Notes: generated from the letters alone by a model not told the origin. DNA of 54,681 nt from Nitrospirota bacterium (GCA_011051565.1 DRKX01000121.1:1-54681); one strand, 5' to 3'; shown: positions 29,787 to 40,098, counted from the stretch's first letter. A program made the numbers and translations.

Positions 29787-30684
29787 TGAGCCTTATCCTC
29801 GGATCGAGGTAGTGGTAGATCACATCAGTAATCAGGTTCACGACGACGAAGACGAGGGTACCCGTTATTATACATCCCATTATGACCGGATAGTCCCTCT
29901 TGATTATCCCCTCCATGGTGAACTTCCCTATGCCGTCCCAGCCGAATATGGTCTCCGTGACTACTGCTCCGTTCAGGTAACTGCCGAAATCGAGGCCTAT
30001 GATGGTGACTATAGGGATTACCGCGTTCCTCAGCACGTGGACCAACTGTACCCTCAGCGCCGACAGCCCCTTTGACCTCGCAGTGGTTACATAGGGCATC
30101 CTGAGTATCTCCAGCACGGTCGTCTTCGTGACCCTCGCCAGTGTCGCCGCAGCAGGTATGGCAAGGACAGCGGCTGGGAGGACGAGAAACCTGATACCCC
30201 CGGTGCCGGACGGAGGCAGGAGCTTGAGCTTGAGGCTGAATAACATCATGATGATTATCGCACTCCAGAACACCGGGATGCTCAACCCGGAGATCGAGAG
30301 GGTGTCGATCAACCTCTCAAGGAACCTCGACCTGCCCCCGGCTGACACGGCCGAGAGGAACCCCAACCCTGTTCCCAGGGGGACGGTTACGAGCATGGCC
30401 GCAAAGGCGAGCAGCATGGTGTTTGGAAACTTGCGGGAGATATCGGCCAGCACATCCCTGTTGGTGTAATACGACCTGCCGAGGTCCCCCTTGAGGAGAA
30501 GCTTCAGATAACCCGCGTACTGTCCAACGAATCCCTTGTCCGTGCCGAGTTCCCTCCTCATGCTCTCCATCGTCTCAGGATCCGCCCTCTCTCCGACGAG
30601 CCCGAGCACCGGATCCCCCGGCAGCGCCTTGAGCAGGAAGAAGGCGAATAGCGTGATGGCGAACATCAGGGGAACGAGTAGCAT
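29770..30684 (-). CDS. ABC transporter permease, peptide/nickel type (DppB/OppB-like)
   Basis: LLKALPGDPVLGLVGERADPETMESMRRELGTDKGFVGQYAGYLKLLLKGDLGRSYYTNRDV; TARSKGLSALRVQLVHVLRNA. Confidence 0.93.
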   Translation of the reverse strand: MLLVPLMFAITLFAFFLLKALPGDPVLGLVGERADPETMESMRRELGTDKGFVGQYAGYLKLLLKGDLGRSYYTNRDVLADISRKFPNTMLLAFAAMLVTVPLGTGLGFLSAVSAGGRSRFLERLIDTLSISGLSIPVFWSAIIIMMLFSLKLKLLPPSGTGGIRFLVLPAAVLAIPAAATLARVTKTTVLEILRMPYVTTARSKGLSALRVQLVHVLRNAVIPIVTIIGLDFGSYLNGAVVTETIFGWDGIGKFTMEGIIKRDYPVIMGCIITGTLVFVVVNLITDVIYHYLDPRIRLNVKKG

Positions 30685-30760
30685 GAGCCTCTTCAGGATG
30701 TATCCCTTGATATCGAGTCCTCCTTGTCTTCGGGTGTTCGGTTGCGGTCTTCGCGAGAGA

Positions 30761-32368
30761 TCACCGTCGAACCGCAGACGAGTCTATCATTATATCGGTG
30801 CCCTTGTCCATGCTGTATACCGGGTAGACCCTGCAGCCCTTTATCCACGGCTGTGTAATCACATAGTCGGTCTTGTGCCAGAAGAAGACCCAAGGTGAAT
30901 CCTCAATTATGATCTCCTCGGCCTTCTGATAGAAGTAGTCCCTCTCCTCTTCATCCACTGCATACTGGCCCTTCTCGATCAATGAATCGACCTCTCTGTT
31001 TACGTATCTCACCCTGTTTCCTCCGGGGCCGAGGTTCCTGGAGTGGAAGAGGGGAAAGAGGAAGTTTTCAGGGTCGGGATAGTCGGCCCACCAGCTCAGC
31101 CAGAACATGTCTGGCTCCCCCTTGTTCACAGCATCCTTGTAAGCGCTCCACTCGAGCTGCCTTATGTTGACGTTGATCCCCACCCTCGCGAGATATGCCT
31201 GGATTATCTCCGCCAGGTCCACGACCTCCCTGTCTGCACTCACGTACATGTCAACCTCCAGATCCTCCAGCCCCTTCTTGCGAATCATCCTCCTCGCCCT
31301 CTCCGGGTCGTATTCTATCGGCCTCCCTGTCTTCCACCTCCTGAGCAGGTGGGGGACGGGCCCTTCGGCCAGGCGGCCCCTGCCCTCGTAGAAAGTGTTC
31401 AGTATCTTCTCCCTGTCGATCGCGTATGAGACCGCCCTCCTCAGTTCAGGGTCATCGAACGGGGGTCTCGATGAGTTCATGCCGAGGTAGTAGGTGTTCA
31501 GCCCCTCGCGGGACAGGATGTACCTGCTCCACTTCTCGTCGTTCTTGAACCTTGCGTAGGCGGTTGCTGGCAAGGCAATGACGTCGAGATTGCCGAGCAT
31601 GAATTCGGTTACTGCGGTGAGGTCCTCGGCGATTATCCTGTAAGCGATCCCCTTCACCCTGCTCCGGCCGCCGAAGTAGTCGTGCCTCCTTGCGAGGAGC
31701 AGTTCCCTGTCGGGCAGCCACTCCTTCAAGGTGAACGGACCGGTGCCGGATGGGCGGCTCGAGAAATCCGCGCCCAGTTTCTCGACCTCTTCACGCGGAA
31801 CAACATAGGCAGGCGGCATTGTGAGCATGCTCAGAAACGGTGAAAACGGTCTTTTCAGGGTGATCTCGAAGACGTAATCACCCTTTGCCTTGAAGCCCCT
31901 CACCTCACCCGCCCTACCCTTCAGAAACTCCTCTGCGCCCTCCACCTTGTCAAAGACCCATGTGTTCGGAGACCTCGTGGACGGATCGAGCACTCGCTCG
32001 AAGGAATACTTGAAATCAGAGGCCTTGACCTCTCGTCCGTTCGTAAACCGCACGCCCCTCCTGAGAAGAAACGTATACCGGAGGCCGTCCTCGGATATGC
32101 TCCACTTCCGCGCAATGTCCGGGGCTATCCCGAGCCCGTCGTCGAGCCTGACGAGCCCGTTGTATAGCTTGGCTGCGATCGCAGCGCTCGAGACATCGGC
32201 TATCAGGGCGGGGTCGAGAGTGGATGGCGAGGCATTCAGCCTGTAGTAGACATACCCTTCGAGACGGTTCGATGATGTGCAGGAGAGGGGCTGGACCACA
32301 AGCGCAAGCACGAGCAGGATTCCGCCTATGGTCTTTGCCGGGTCAAAGCTCATGAGAGGATGCCGCAC
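30761..32368 (-). CDS. Peptide-type ABC transporter substrate-binding lipoprotein (SBP family 5)
   Basis: Lipobox-like VQPLSC; YYRLNASPSTLDPAL...NGLVRLDD; RRAVSYAIDREKIL. Confidence 0.93.
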   Translation of the reverse strand: MRHPLMSFDPAKTIGGILLVLALVVQPLSCTSSNRLEGYVYYRLNASPSTLDPALIADVSSAAIAAKLYNGLVRLDDGLGIAPDIARKWSISEDGLRYTFLLRRGVRFTNGREVKASDFKYSFERVLDPSTRSPNTWVFDKVEGAEEFLKGRAGEVRGFKAKGDYVFEITLKRPFSPFLSMLTMPPAYVVPREEVEKLGADFSSRPSGTGPFTLKEWLPDRELLLARRHDYFGGRSRVKGIAYRIIAEDLTAVTEFMLGNLDVIALPATAYARFKNDEKWSRYILSREGLNTYYLGMNSSRPPFDDPELRRAVSYAIDREKILNTFYEGRGRLAEGPVPHLLRRWKTGRPIEYDPERARRMIRKKGLEDLEVDMYVSADREVVDLAEIIQAYLARVGINVNIRQLEWSAYKDAVNKGEPDMFWLSWWADYPDPENFLFPLFHSRNLGPGGNRVRYVNREVDSLIEKGQYAVDEEERDYFYQKAEEIIIEDSPWVFFWHKTDYVITQPWIKGCRVYPVYSMDKGTDIMIDSSAVRR

Positions 32369-32411
32369 ATGCCCTGATGGATTTCTTTACGGCAGAGACC
32401 TCCATAGCGGA

Positions 32412-32441
32412 ATACTAACATATGGAAAAAACGGATTTCAA
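32412..32441 (-). promoter_or_regulatory. Predicted promoter of the SBP gene
   Basis: Minus strand TTGAAA-N18-TAGTAT with TG-n extension of the -10 (TGTTAGTAT). Confidence 0.4.
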
Positions 32442-32489
32442 CCGCAGCCTCATCACTTCAGGAGGGCTCCGGAATGACCCCCGTGGCCG

Positions 32490-33284
32490 TCACAGGTCCA
32501 TGCCGAACATTATGCCGAAGATATCGGCCTTAGACTCGGGCTGCCAGACCTGGACCCCGCTTACGGTTACAGGGTCTGATTTCGTGAACCTCATGCCCTC
32601 GTAAAAGAGGCTGGCCCTGAACCTGCTCCACGCGAGTCCTGTTTCAGCGAACCCGGAAGGCGCGTTGCCGGGCTCTACCGTCACGGTCGAGATTCCGATG
32701 ACGCTCAAGTCGACCTCATTTTCTGTAATCAGTGGGATCTTCACACCGGCCTCGGCAAAGGCCGTGAGCAGTCCTGTGCCGATATACTCGCCGCGGATTC
32801 CGAACCTCGTGTAGAGGCTCCACCACGTCTCCTGGTAGCCGATCGCGACGTCCGAATCCTGGATGTCCCGCTGCCACCACCTGTAACCGGCGCCGGCGAA
32901 CGGTTCAATCCGGAACCTCTCCGACACGACGGCCCTCCAGCCGAGGTCTGCCTCTGCCTTGAGCCCGGCATAGTTCGTATCCGTCTCCACCGCTGTTCCC
33001 GACTGGGTCTGCCCGTCATAACCAACGGTTCCGCCGAAGAGTTCGGCCCTGCCGTCGAGCACCAAGGGAGCCGCAGTATCCGGCCCGACAGAGACACCCA
33101 CGGCATAGATCGGGCCTGATTCCTTCAGCAGTCGTGAGCCGCTGTCATCGTATTCCTCCCAAGTGAAGTTCTCGACCTTCAGGTAGATGCCGGGATCAGC
33201 CGCAGGGGCTGGATTGCAGTAAAGGCCCAGGATCAAGACGACGAAGACCATCACGGGTACGCACAGGCTCTTGCCATGTTTCAT
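32490..33284 (-). CDS. Predicted outer-membrane beta-barrel protein, unknown function
   Basis: Signal peptide MKHGKSLCVPVMVFVVLILGLYCNPAPA; alternating amphipathic strands, aromatic girdles. Confidence 0.7.
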   Translation of the reverse strand: MKHGKSLCVPVMVFVVLILGLYCNPAPAADPGIYLKVENFTWEEYDDSGSRLLKESGPIYAVGVSVGPDTAAPLVLDGRAELFGGTVGYDGQTQSGTAVETDTNYAGLKAEADLGWRAVVSERFRIEPFAGAGYRWWQRDIQDSDVAIGYQETWWSLYTRFGIRGEYIGTGLLTAFAEAGVKIPLITENEVDLSVIGISTVTVEPGNAPSGFAETGLAWSRFRASLFYEGMRFTKSDPVTVSGVQVWQPESKADIFGIMFGMDL

Positions 33285-33336
33285 TATTATCTCCTCCCTC
33301 TGCTGAGTATTGGTATTGACAACGGTACAGGCGGTT

Positions 33337-35280
33337 TCATCCACGGATCACCCTGTGTACGGCCGCTGAAAGCTCCCGCGCTGAAAAGGGTTTCTGGATG
33401 AAAGGAATCCCCGGATCAAGGACCCCCTGATGAACGATCACGTTGTCGGTATATCCCGACATGAACAACACCTTGAGTCCTGGCTGTGTCCTGCGCAGCC
33501 GCTCAAGCAGCACGGCACCGCTCATCCCGGGCATGATAACGTCGGTTATGAGAAGGTCGGGTCTCAGCCCGTTCACCTCCACAGCCTCCAGTGCCTCACG
33601 GCCGTCGGCGGCGAGGGTCACCTCGTAGCCGAGACTCTCGAGCTGAACTCCCACGAGTTCCCGTATCGCGTGTTCATCCTCCACCACGAGCACGTGTCCT
33701 GCACCATGCCGAACCTCGAAGTCCGCAGGGCATTCTTGAACAGCCGCCGGGGCGTCATCCGTTTGCGGCAGGTAGATCTTGAAGGTCGTGCCCTTTTCGG
33801 GTTCACTGTAGACCCAGATGTGGCCTCCGGACTGTTTGACGATTCCATATACGGTCGAGAGCCCGAGGCCTGTTCCCCGTCCCATCTCCTTGGTGGAGAA
33901 GAAGGGCTCGAATATCTTTGAGCGGGTCTCCTTGTCCATGCCTGTACCCGTGTCCGTGACGGCGAGCACGACATAGGGGCCGGGGACGACGCCTGCATGA
34001 AGCCTGCCGTATTCTTCGTCCAGTTCCACGTTGGCCGTCTCGATGATGAGTTCACCTCCGTTGGGCATGGCGTCTCTGGCATTCACGGCGAGGTTCATGA
34101 CGACCTGTTCGATCTGGCCTGCATCCGCCTTTACGAGGCCGAGGTCTTCCGAAAAGACGGTCAGGAGCTCGATATCCTCGCCGATCAGCCTCTTCAGCAG
34201 TCCCTGCTGGCCGTCAAGCAGCCTGTTGAGGTCGAGAACCTCGGGCTGCAGGGCCTGCTTGCGACTGAAGGCGAGAAGCTGGTGTATGAGGTTTGCTCCG
34301 CGGTGACACGCATCGAGTATCTTGTCGAGATCCTGCCGGAGTGGATCGCCTTCTGAGAGTGTGCCGAGGATGACCTCTCCGTAGCCGAGGACCACGGTGA
34401 GGAGATTGTTGAAGTCGTGCGCAACGCCTCCTGCAAGAAGGCCGACGGCTTCCAGTTTCTGTGCCTGGCGGTACTGTTCCTCCAGCCTCGATCGCTCGGT
34501 TATGTCCTCGATGGAGAGCAGTATCATCTGTGTGTCGCCGGCCTTGCGGTGAATGCGTCGCGCATTCAACAGCATGATGCGCCTGCCGATATGCTCGAAG
34601 TCGTGATCAACCCTGAAGTCGTTGAAGTTCGTGTCGTGCGGCAGGATGTCCTCGAGCAGTTCACGGAGTCTCGGGATGTTCCACTGTCCGTTACCGAGAT
34701 CGTATATGTACTTGCCGTGGGTCTCCTCCTCGCCGACCTCGAACGTCCGGTAGAACGGAAGGTTTGCGGAGATGACTCTCAGGTCGGCGCTCAGGACGAG
34801 GAGTGGTTCGCGGATTGTGGCGACTATGCTTTCAGCGAATTCTCTCGCCTCCTGCAGGGCCAGCTCGGCCTTGCGGGCCTCTGTCCGATCCCTGAAGACG
34901 AGGACCACGCCCAGGATTTCACCAGATTCATTCTTGACCGGGGCGCCGCTGTCGGCAATTGGAATCTCCGAGCCGTCCCTCGAGATGAGCAGCGTGTGAT
35001 TGGCCAATCCCACCACCCGGCCTTCGCGCAGGACCTTCTCAGCCGGGTTTTCGACCGCCCTGCGGTCCTCTTCGCTGATTATACGGAAGACACTATCGAG
35101 CGGTCTTCCGAGTGCGTCATTTTTCGTCCAGCCGGTCAGTCTTTCGGATACTGGATTGAGATACTGCACTGTACCGTGCCTGTCGCTGACCATCACTGCA
35201 TCACCGATGCTCTCGCAGACGGCGTGGAACCACTTCTCGTCCACGTTGGAGGCGTTGTCAGGTTCATGTCGATCTTCCAT
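33337..35280 (-). CDS. PAS-domain hybrid sensor histidine kinase with C-terminal receiver
   Basis: GVAHDFNNLLTVVLGYGE H-box, KEMGRGTGLGLSTVYGIVKQSGG, receiver VLVVEDEHAIRELV...DLLITDVIMPGMSG; ATG 35280 preceded by GGGAGGGGG. Confidence 0.93.
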   Translation of the reverse strand: MEDRHEPDNASNVDEKWFHAVCESIGDAVMVSDRHGTVQYLNPVSERLTGWTKNDALGRPLDSVFRIISEEDRRAVENPAEKVLREGRVVGLANHTLLISRDGSEIPIADSGAPVKNESGEILGVVLVFRDRTEARKAELALQEAREFAESIVATIREPLLVLSADLRVISANLPFYRTFEVGEEETHGKYIYDLGNGQWNIPRLRELLEDILPHDTNFNDFRVDHDFEHIGRRIMLLNARRIHRKAGDTQMILLSIEDITERSRLEEQYRQAQKLEAVGLLAGGVAHDFNNLLTVVLGYGEVILGTLSEGDPLRQDLDKILDACHRGANLIHQLLAFSRKQALQPEVLDLNRLLDGQQGLLKRLIGEDIELLTVFSEDLGLVKADAGQIEQVVMNLAVNARDAMPNGGELIIETANVELDEEYGRLHAGVVPGPYVVLAVTDTGTGMDKETRSKIFEPFFSTKEMGRGTGLGLSTVYGIVKQSGGHIWVYSEPEKGTTFKIYLPQTDDAPAAVQECPADFEVRHGAGHVLVVEDEHAIRELVGVQLESLGYEVTLAADGREALEAVEVNGLRPDLLITDVIMPGMSGAVLLERLRRTQPGLKVLFMSGYTDNVIVHQGVLDPGIPFIQKPFSARELSAAVHRVIRG

Positions 35281-35385
35281 AACGGTCCCCCTCCCAAGTG
35301 CTGGTTGAACTGTAAGGATTAAGGATGCAATGTCGACATCATGCCCGCGGGTTCCCTCCTGGCAAGAAAGCGACAGGGACAACTT

Positions 35386-35421
35386 ACGGGATCAAACACG
35401 TAAAATAGTATCATATCCCGT
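35386..35421. repeat. Inverted repeat ACGGGAT-N22-ATCCCGT
   Basis: Perfect 7-bp arms in the gap between HAD-gene end and histidine-kinase start; encloses minus-strand TGATACTAT (extended -10-like). Confidence 0.45.
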
Positions 35422-35479
35422 GCTCAAAAGCAACAAGATTTCGCTGAAAGGGCTTATCCCCAGATGCTACGCAAGGATT

Positions 35480-36163
35480 CTACACCACCGCACTCAGAAA
35501 GCCCAGGAAGGCCTCCCTCTCCTCCAGGCTCTCCAGCACGAGGTCCGCACCCGCCTCTGCGAGGGCGTCCCTGCCGTATGGTCCAGTGCAGACGGCGATG
35601 CACGAAGCTCCGTGAACCCGCGCGCACCTGACATCCCTCGGAGTATCGCCGATGACTATGCACCTCTCGGGAGGAACCCTTATGCCGAGCGCGGAGAATC
35701 TCTTCACCGCGACGGGCAACAGCATGTCCCTGTCCTCGTGGTCGCTGCCGAATGCGCCGGCGGTAAAGTACCCGTAGAGGCCTATCGAGCCGAGTTTTAT
35801 CCGTGCACCCTCCTCTATGTTCCCGGTCAGAAGGCCGGTCGGCACGCCGCCTGCCTTGAGGACCTCGAGCAGGTCGACGACGCCGGCCATCACGCTCCGT
35901 TCCGGGTTCTCTATCTCTTCGGCCAGCAGGGCCGTGTAAGCACGGATCACCCGTTCGACCTCACGGGGGCCGTCGGAGAGGCCGTGCATCCTGAGGCATT
36001 CCCTGATTATCTGGATATCGGTCTTTCCCGCCATGCTGATCCCCTCGAACGCGCCCCTCAGGCCGAAGAGGTCCAGGAACGCCCTGTCGAGGGCCCTCGT
36101 GCCAGCCCTCCCCGAATCCATCAGGGTGCCGTCGATATCGAACAAGACGAGCCTGCTGATCAT
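35480..36163 (-). CDS. HAD-family hydrolase (phosphoglycolate phosphatase-like)
   Basis: MISRLVLFDIDGTLMDSGRAGTRALDRAF...GLLTGNIEEGARIKL...CIVIGDTPRDVRCAR; ORF extension to 36586 is frame read-through over the permease. Confidence 0.9.
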   Translation of the reverse strand: MISRLVLFDIDGTLMDSGRAGTRALDRAFLDLFGLRGAFEGISMAGKTDIQIIRECLRMHGLSDGPREVERVIRAYTALLAEEIENPERSVMAGVVDLLEVLKAGGVPTGLLTGNIEEGARIKLGSIGLYGYFTAGAFGSDHEDRDMLLPVAVKRFSALGIRVPPERCIVIGDTPRDVRCARVHGASCIAVCTGPYGRDALAEAGADLVLESLEEREAFLGFLSAVV

Positions 36164-36990
36164 CGCCTCTCCCAGAGTCTCGGATCTAAGGCGTCTCTCA
36201 ATCCCTCGCCGAGGAGGTTGTAGGACAGCACCGTAACGAGTATGGCCGCCCCGGGGAACACGGAGAGCCACCATGCGATCTCGATGTTGGCCTTGCCCGC
36301 CGTGAGAATATTGCCCCAGCTCGGCATCGGCGGCTGGACCCCGATGCCGAGAAAGCTCAGAGACGACTCGAGGAGCACTGCGGACGCAACGCCGAGCACG
36401 GCGGAGACTATAACCGGCGCAAGGCTGTTGGGTAGCATGTGCCTGAGTATTATCCTCGTGTCTGAGGCGCCGACAGCCCTTGCGGCGAGTATGTACTCCC
36501 TCGACTTCAGGGAGAGGAACTCGGCCCTCACGAGCCTCGCCACGCCCATCCAGGATGTCAGCCCGATTATGAACATGATATTCCATATGCTTGGGCCCAC
36601 GAAGGCGATGACAGCGAGGATCAAGAAGAACGACGGTATCGAGAGCATCACGTCCACGAACCTCATGATCAGCCTGTCGGCGATGCCGCCGTAGTAGCCG
36701 GCCACGGCACCCATCATCATCCCTATGAGCGTTGAGATTCCCACGGCCACGAACCCCACGGACAACGAGACCCGTGCACCGTAGAGCATCCGGCTGAGGA
36801 CGTCCCTGCCTATGTCGTCGGTGCCGAGCGGATGGAGTCTGCCCGGAGGCTCGAGCACGTGGTATCTGTCGATATAGTCGGGCTCATACGGGGCAAGCAC
36901 GGGTGCAAGCAGTGCCACGATAAAGAGCAGCGCCACGAGAATACCACCTGCCACGGCGAGCCTGTTGCGTGTGAACCTCTCTCTAAGCAT
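36160..36990 (-). CDS. ABC transporter permease, peptide type (DppC/OppC-like), second copy
   Basis: RLHPLGTDDIGRDVLSRMLYGARVSLSVGFVAVG; AARAVGASDTRIILRHMLPN. Confidence 0.93.
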   Translation of the reverse strand: MLRERFTRNRLAVAGGILVALLFIVALLAPVLAPYEPDYIDRYHVLEPPGRLHPLGTDDIGRDVLSRMLYGARVSLSVGFVAVGISTLIGMMMGAVAGYYGGIADRLIMRFVDVMLSIPSFFLILAVIAFVGPSIWNIMFIIGLTSWMGVARLVRAEFLSLKSREYILAARAVGASDTRIILRHMLPNSLAPVIVSAVLGVASAVLLESSLSFLGIGVQPPMPSWGNILTAGKANIEIAWWLSVFPGAAILVTVLSYNLLGEGLRDALDPRLWERR

Positions 36991-36995
36991 TTACG

Positions 36996-37970
36996 TTATC
37001 TCCTCCTGATTCTCGGGTCGGCCACTGCGTAGCAGAGGTCGGCAAGCATGTTGCCGATCAGCGTCAGTACCGCGCCGATGGTGAGCAGCCCCATTATCAG
37101 CGGATAATCCCTCTGCATAACCGACATCCAGAAGAGCCGTCCCATGCCTGGGATGCTGAATATCTGCTCGAATATCACGCTCCCGCCTATCAGTCCGGGA
37201 ACGGAGAGGCCGAGCAGCGTTATGATGGGGAGCAGCGCGTTCCTCAAGGCGTGCCTGTAGATGACCTTGCTCTCCGGCAACCCCTTTGCCCTCGCCGTGA
37301 CGATGTAGTCCTGCCTTACGACCTCGAGCATGCTGCTTCGCATGTACCTCGATATGCCGGCGATGCCGCCGAAGGCCGATACAAAGACCGGCAGGACGAG
37401 GTGTTTCGCCAGGTCCATCACCTTGCCTCCGGCAGAGAGTGTTTCGTAGTTCATGGACCTGAGACCGGATATGGGCAACCAGTTCAGGTATACGCCGAAG
37501 AGCATCATCAGCAGAATGCCGAGCCAGAATGCCGGCATTGCAAATCCAATAAAGACGCCCACCGTCGTTATCTTGTCATACAGGGAATAGCGGCGCGTCG
37601 CCGAAGTTATGCCCACCGGCACCGCCACCAGGAATATGAGCATCATGCTGAGGAGGTTGATCGATACGGTGACCGGGAGTCTCTCCCTTATCTTCTCCCA
37701 TACGGGCCGCCTGTCCGTGGAGAAGGAGTCCCCGAAGTCGAGCCTCACCACCCGCTTCACCCACAGTAGATACTGAACGATGATGGGCTTGTCGAGTCCG
37801 TAGTACTTCTCGAGTCGCTCCCTCGCCTCCGGCGTTATCTTGGGATTGAGATCGGTCAGCACGTCGGTCGGCTTGCCGGGCGCAAGGTGTATTATGAAGA
37901 AAGACAGGAGGGTTATCCCCACCAGCGTGACCAGTATCTCCGCCAGGCGTTTGCCGAGATAGAGAAACAT
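36996..37970 (-). CDS. ABC transporter permease, peptide type (DppB/OppB-like), second copy
   Basis: [62 protein letters not shown]-type; [24 protein letters not shown]. Confidence 0.93.
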   Translation of the reverse strand: MFLYLGKRLAEILVTLVGITLLSFFIIHLAPGKPTDVLTDLNPKITPEARERLEKYYGLDKPIIVQYLLWVKRVVRLDFGDSFSTDRRPVWEKIRERLPVTVSINLLSMMLIFLVAVPVGITSATRRYSLYDKITTVGVFIGFAMPAFWLGILLMMLFGVYLNWLPISGLRSMNYETLSAGGKVMDLAKHLVLPVFVSAFGGIAGISRYMRSSMLEVVRQDYIVTARAKGLPESKVIYRHALRNALLPIITLLGLSVPGLIGGSVIFEQIFSIPGMGRLFWMSVMQRDYPLIMGLLTIGAVLTLIGNMLADLCYAVADPRIRRR

Positions 37971-37986
37971 GAGCCGAACCTGAACC

Positions 37987-38403
37987 CTACTCCTGTATCA
38001 CGCTGTAGGAATATGTGATGTTCGCCACTCCCTCAAGCGTAGCCTTCACCGAGCAGTACCTCTCCATGGAGAGTGTTACCGCCTTCTTGACGGCGTCTTC
38101 CGAGATGTCCCTGCCACGTACGGTGTAGTGGAGGTTTATGTCCGTGAACTTCTTCGGGTGCGCCTCCGCCCTCTTGCCCCGGACCTCGATCTCAAACCCC
38201 GTGACCTCCTGCCTCTTCTTCCTGAGTATGGAGATGACGTCCATGCCCGTGCACCCGCCGAGCCCCATGAGGACGAGTTCCGTCGGCCTCGGGGCAGTGT
38301 CCTCTCCACCGAATTCCGGATCCCCGTCCATGACGATCGAATGTCCCGTGGACCCGTCCGCTACAAACCTGAGTCCGTCTACATACTTTATGGTTGCCTC
38401 CAT
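37987..38403 (-). CDS. OsmC family protein
   Basis: [56 protein letters not shown]. Confidence 0.93.
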   Translation of the reverse strand: MEATIKYVDGLRFVADGSTGHSIVMDGDPEFGGEDTAPRPTELVLMGLGGCTGMDVISILRKKRQEVTGFEIEVRGKRAEAHPKKFTDINLHYTVRGRDISEDAVKKAVTLSMERYCSVKATLEGVANITYSYSVIQE

Positions 38404-38502
38404 GCTCCACCTCCCGTAAGAAAATATAGAGAATTTCGAGTGTGGTGTGACTCGAGGAGTCCGGTAAACCCCTCGATGCTATAGATTATATCACAACCGT
38501 GC

Positions 38503-39027
38503 TCACGAGCAGAAAGTCTTTATGGCTTCCTTGACCTTGTCGAGGTCCACGCGGGTATTGAAGCAGGGGCCGAACGGCCTCTCGTTGGGGATTGCAAGCA
38601 CGGGCATCGGATACGTGTCGACTATACCGCTTGAGAGGTCCCTCTCGCAGGCGACGGCGACAATCGCCTCCGGCCTTGCATCCTTCACGATCCTCCTTGC
38701 AAGCGTGCCCCCGGTGGCCACAAAGAGGGTCAGCCCGTAGTCGTCGGCCAGGTCGATGAGGTCCTTGATCTCGCACCTGCCGCACCTCTTGCAGTTGTAG
38801 ATGTTGTGAGTGAGCCTGATCTCGCACTTGTCTATCTGGATGCAGTGCGGAAGGAGCAGAAGTATCCTCTTCGTCTTGTGGCGCTCCCTGACCACGAGGC
38901 GGTTGTTCATCTCGATGATGAGCCGCTGCAGGTGTTCCTTTTTATCCTTCCTGAAGGCCGACAGGAGCATAAAGACGGGATAGAGCACCTTGAGGACGAA
39001 ACCTCTAATTGTCCTGTAGACTGCCAA
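38503..39027 (-). CDS. DUF116 domain protein
   Basis: LLLPHCIQIDKCEIRLTHNIYNCKRCGRCEIKDLIDLADDYGLTLFVATGGTLARRIV...ACERDLSSGI. Confidence 0.85.
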   Translation of the reverse strand: MAVYRTIRGFVLKVLYPVFMLLSAFRKDKKEHLQRLIIEMNNRLVVRERHKTKRILLLLPHCIQIDKCEIRLTHNIYNCKRCGRCEIKDLIDLADDYGLTLFVATGGTLARRIVKDARPEAIVAVACERDLSSGIVDTYPMPVLAIPNERPFGPCFNTRVDLDKVKEAIKTFCS

Positions 39028-39946
39028 ACCTGTCTCCCACCCTTATGTCTCTCCCGGCACCCTGCAGAAAGGCCCTGACATCCATGGGCTTTCCGCCGGC
39101 CAATTGAATCTCTAATATCCTCACGAGGCCGGCTGAAGCAGCGACGGCCAGTTCAGCCTTACCCCTGCGCACGACCTCACCGGGCCGCCCCCCTCCCTCC
39201 ATGGCCTCCACCTTGAGGAGCTTGAGCATCTTCCCCCTGTAGAAGGTGTATGCGCAGGGCCACGGGTAGAGCCCCCTCACCCTGTTGTATATCGTTAGGG
39301 CCGGCAGTGACCAGTCGATGAGTCCGTCCTCCTTTGTCAGCACCGGGGCATAACTCGGCTCTCCACGCTGTGGGCGGGGTTTCACCGCACCGCTTCGCAC
39401 CCCCCTAAGGGTCTCAACCAGGAGTTCCGCGCCCTCTCGAGCGAGTCTTTCCGAGAGCGTGGCGGCATTGTCGTCCGCTCGTATCTCAACCTCCCTCTGA
39501 AGCAGTATATCCCCTGTATCGAGCCCTTCGTCCATGAGCATGGTCGTGACACCGGTCTTCTTGTCGCCGCTGATGATGGCCCACTGGATCGGGGCCGCCC
39601 CCCTGTGTCTCGGAAGCAGCGAGGCATGAAGGTTTATACAGCCGTTGCGAGGTACGCGGAGCACTCCGGCAGGCAGTATCCTGCCGTAAGCCACAACTAC
39701 AATGAATTCTGGATTCATGGACTCGAGTGTGTGCCTGAAATCATCTGAGCCGATCTTCTCTGGCTGGACGACCGTAAGCCCGTACCTCTCGGCCACGGAC
39801 TTGACAGCAGGAGGAACGGGTCTGTGCCCCCTCCCACCCGGCCTGTCCGGTTGAGTCACTACGAGCACGACATCTTCTCCTGAAGATATCAGCCCCTCGA
39901 GTGCAGGAACCGCAAATATTGGAGTGCCGAAGAAAATTATCGCCAT
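39005..39946 (-). CDS. fmt: Methionyl-tRNA formyltransferase
   Basis: AIIFFGTPIFAVPALEGL, NLHASLLPRHRGAAPIQWAI. Confidence 0.97.
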   Translation of the reverse strand: MAIIFFGTPIFAVPALEGLISSGEDVVLVVTQPDRPGGRGHRPVPPAVKSVAERYGLTVVQPEKIGSDDFRHTLESMNPEFIVVVAYGRILPAGVLRVPRNGCINLHASLLPRHRGAAPIQWAIISGDKKTGVTTMLMDEGLDTGDILLQREVEIRADDNAATLSERLAREGAELLVETLRGVRSGAVKPRPQRGEPSYAPVLTKEDGLIDWSLPALTIYNRVRGLYPWPCAYTFYRGKMLKLLKVEAMEGGGRPGEVVRRGKAELAVAASAGLVRILEIQLAGGKPMDVRAFLQGAGRDIRVGDRFGSLQDN

Positions 39947-40098
39947 GCCGCGTTCATTCCGTCAGTCCGCCCTCAACCGCAATGTGTGCAGGCCCTGCAA
40001 CTCGAGAATCAGACGAAGAAACCCGGAGGGCTGCCTCTACGGTCCAAGTATCCGCCCAGTCCGATACGTAAAAGCAAAAACAAGTAATGCCAAGGGAT

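Noticed and set aside
34417-35322. 301-aa plus-strand ORF opposite the hybrid histidine kinase
   Set aside because: Antisense to canonical kinase motifs; no domain-like sequence.
36164-36586. N-terminal extension of the HAD hydrolase ORF
   Set aside because: It is frame read-through over the permease; ATG 36163 gives a complete HAD protein coupled to the permease stop.
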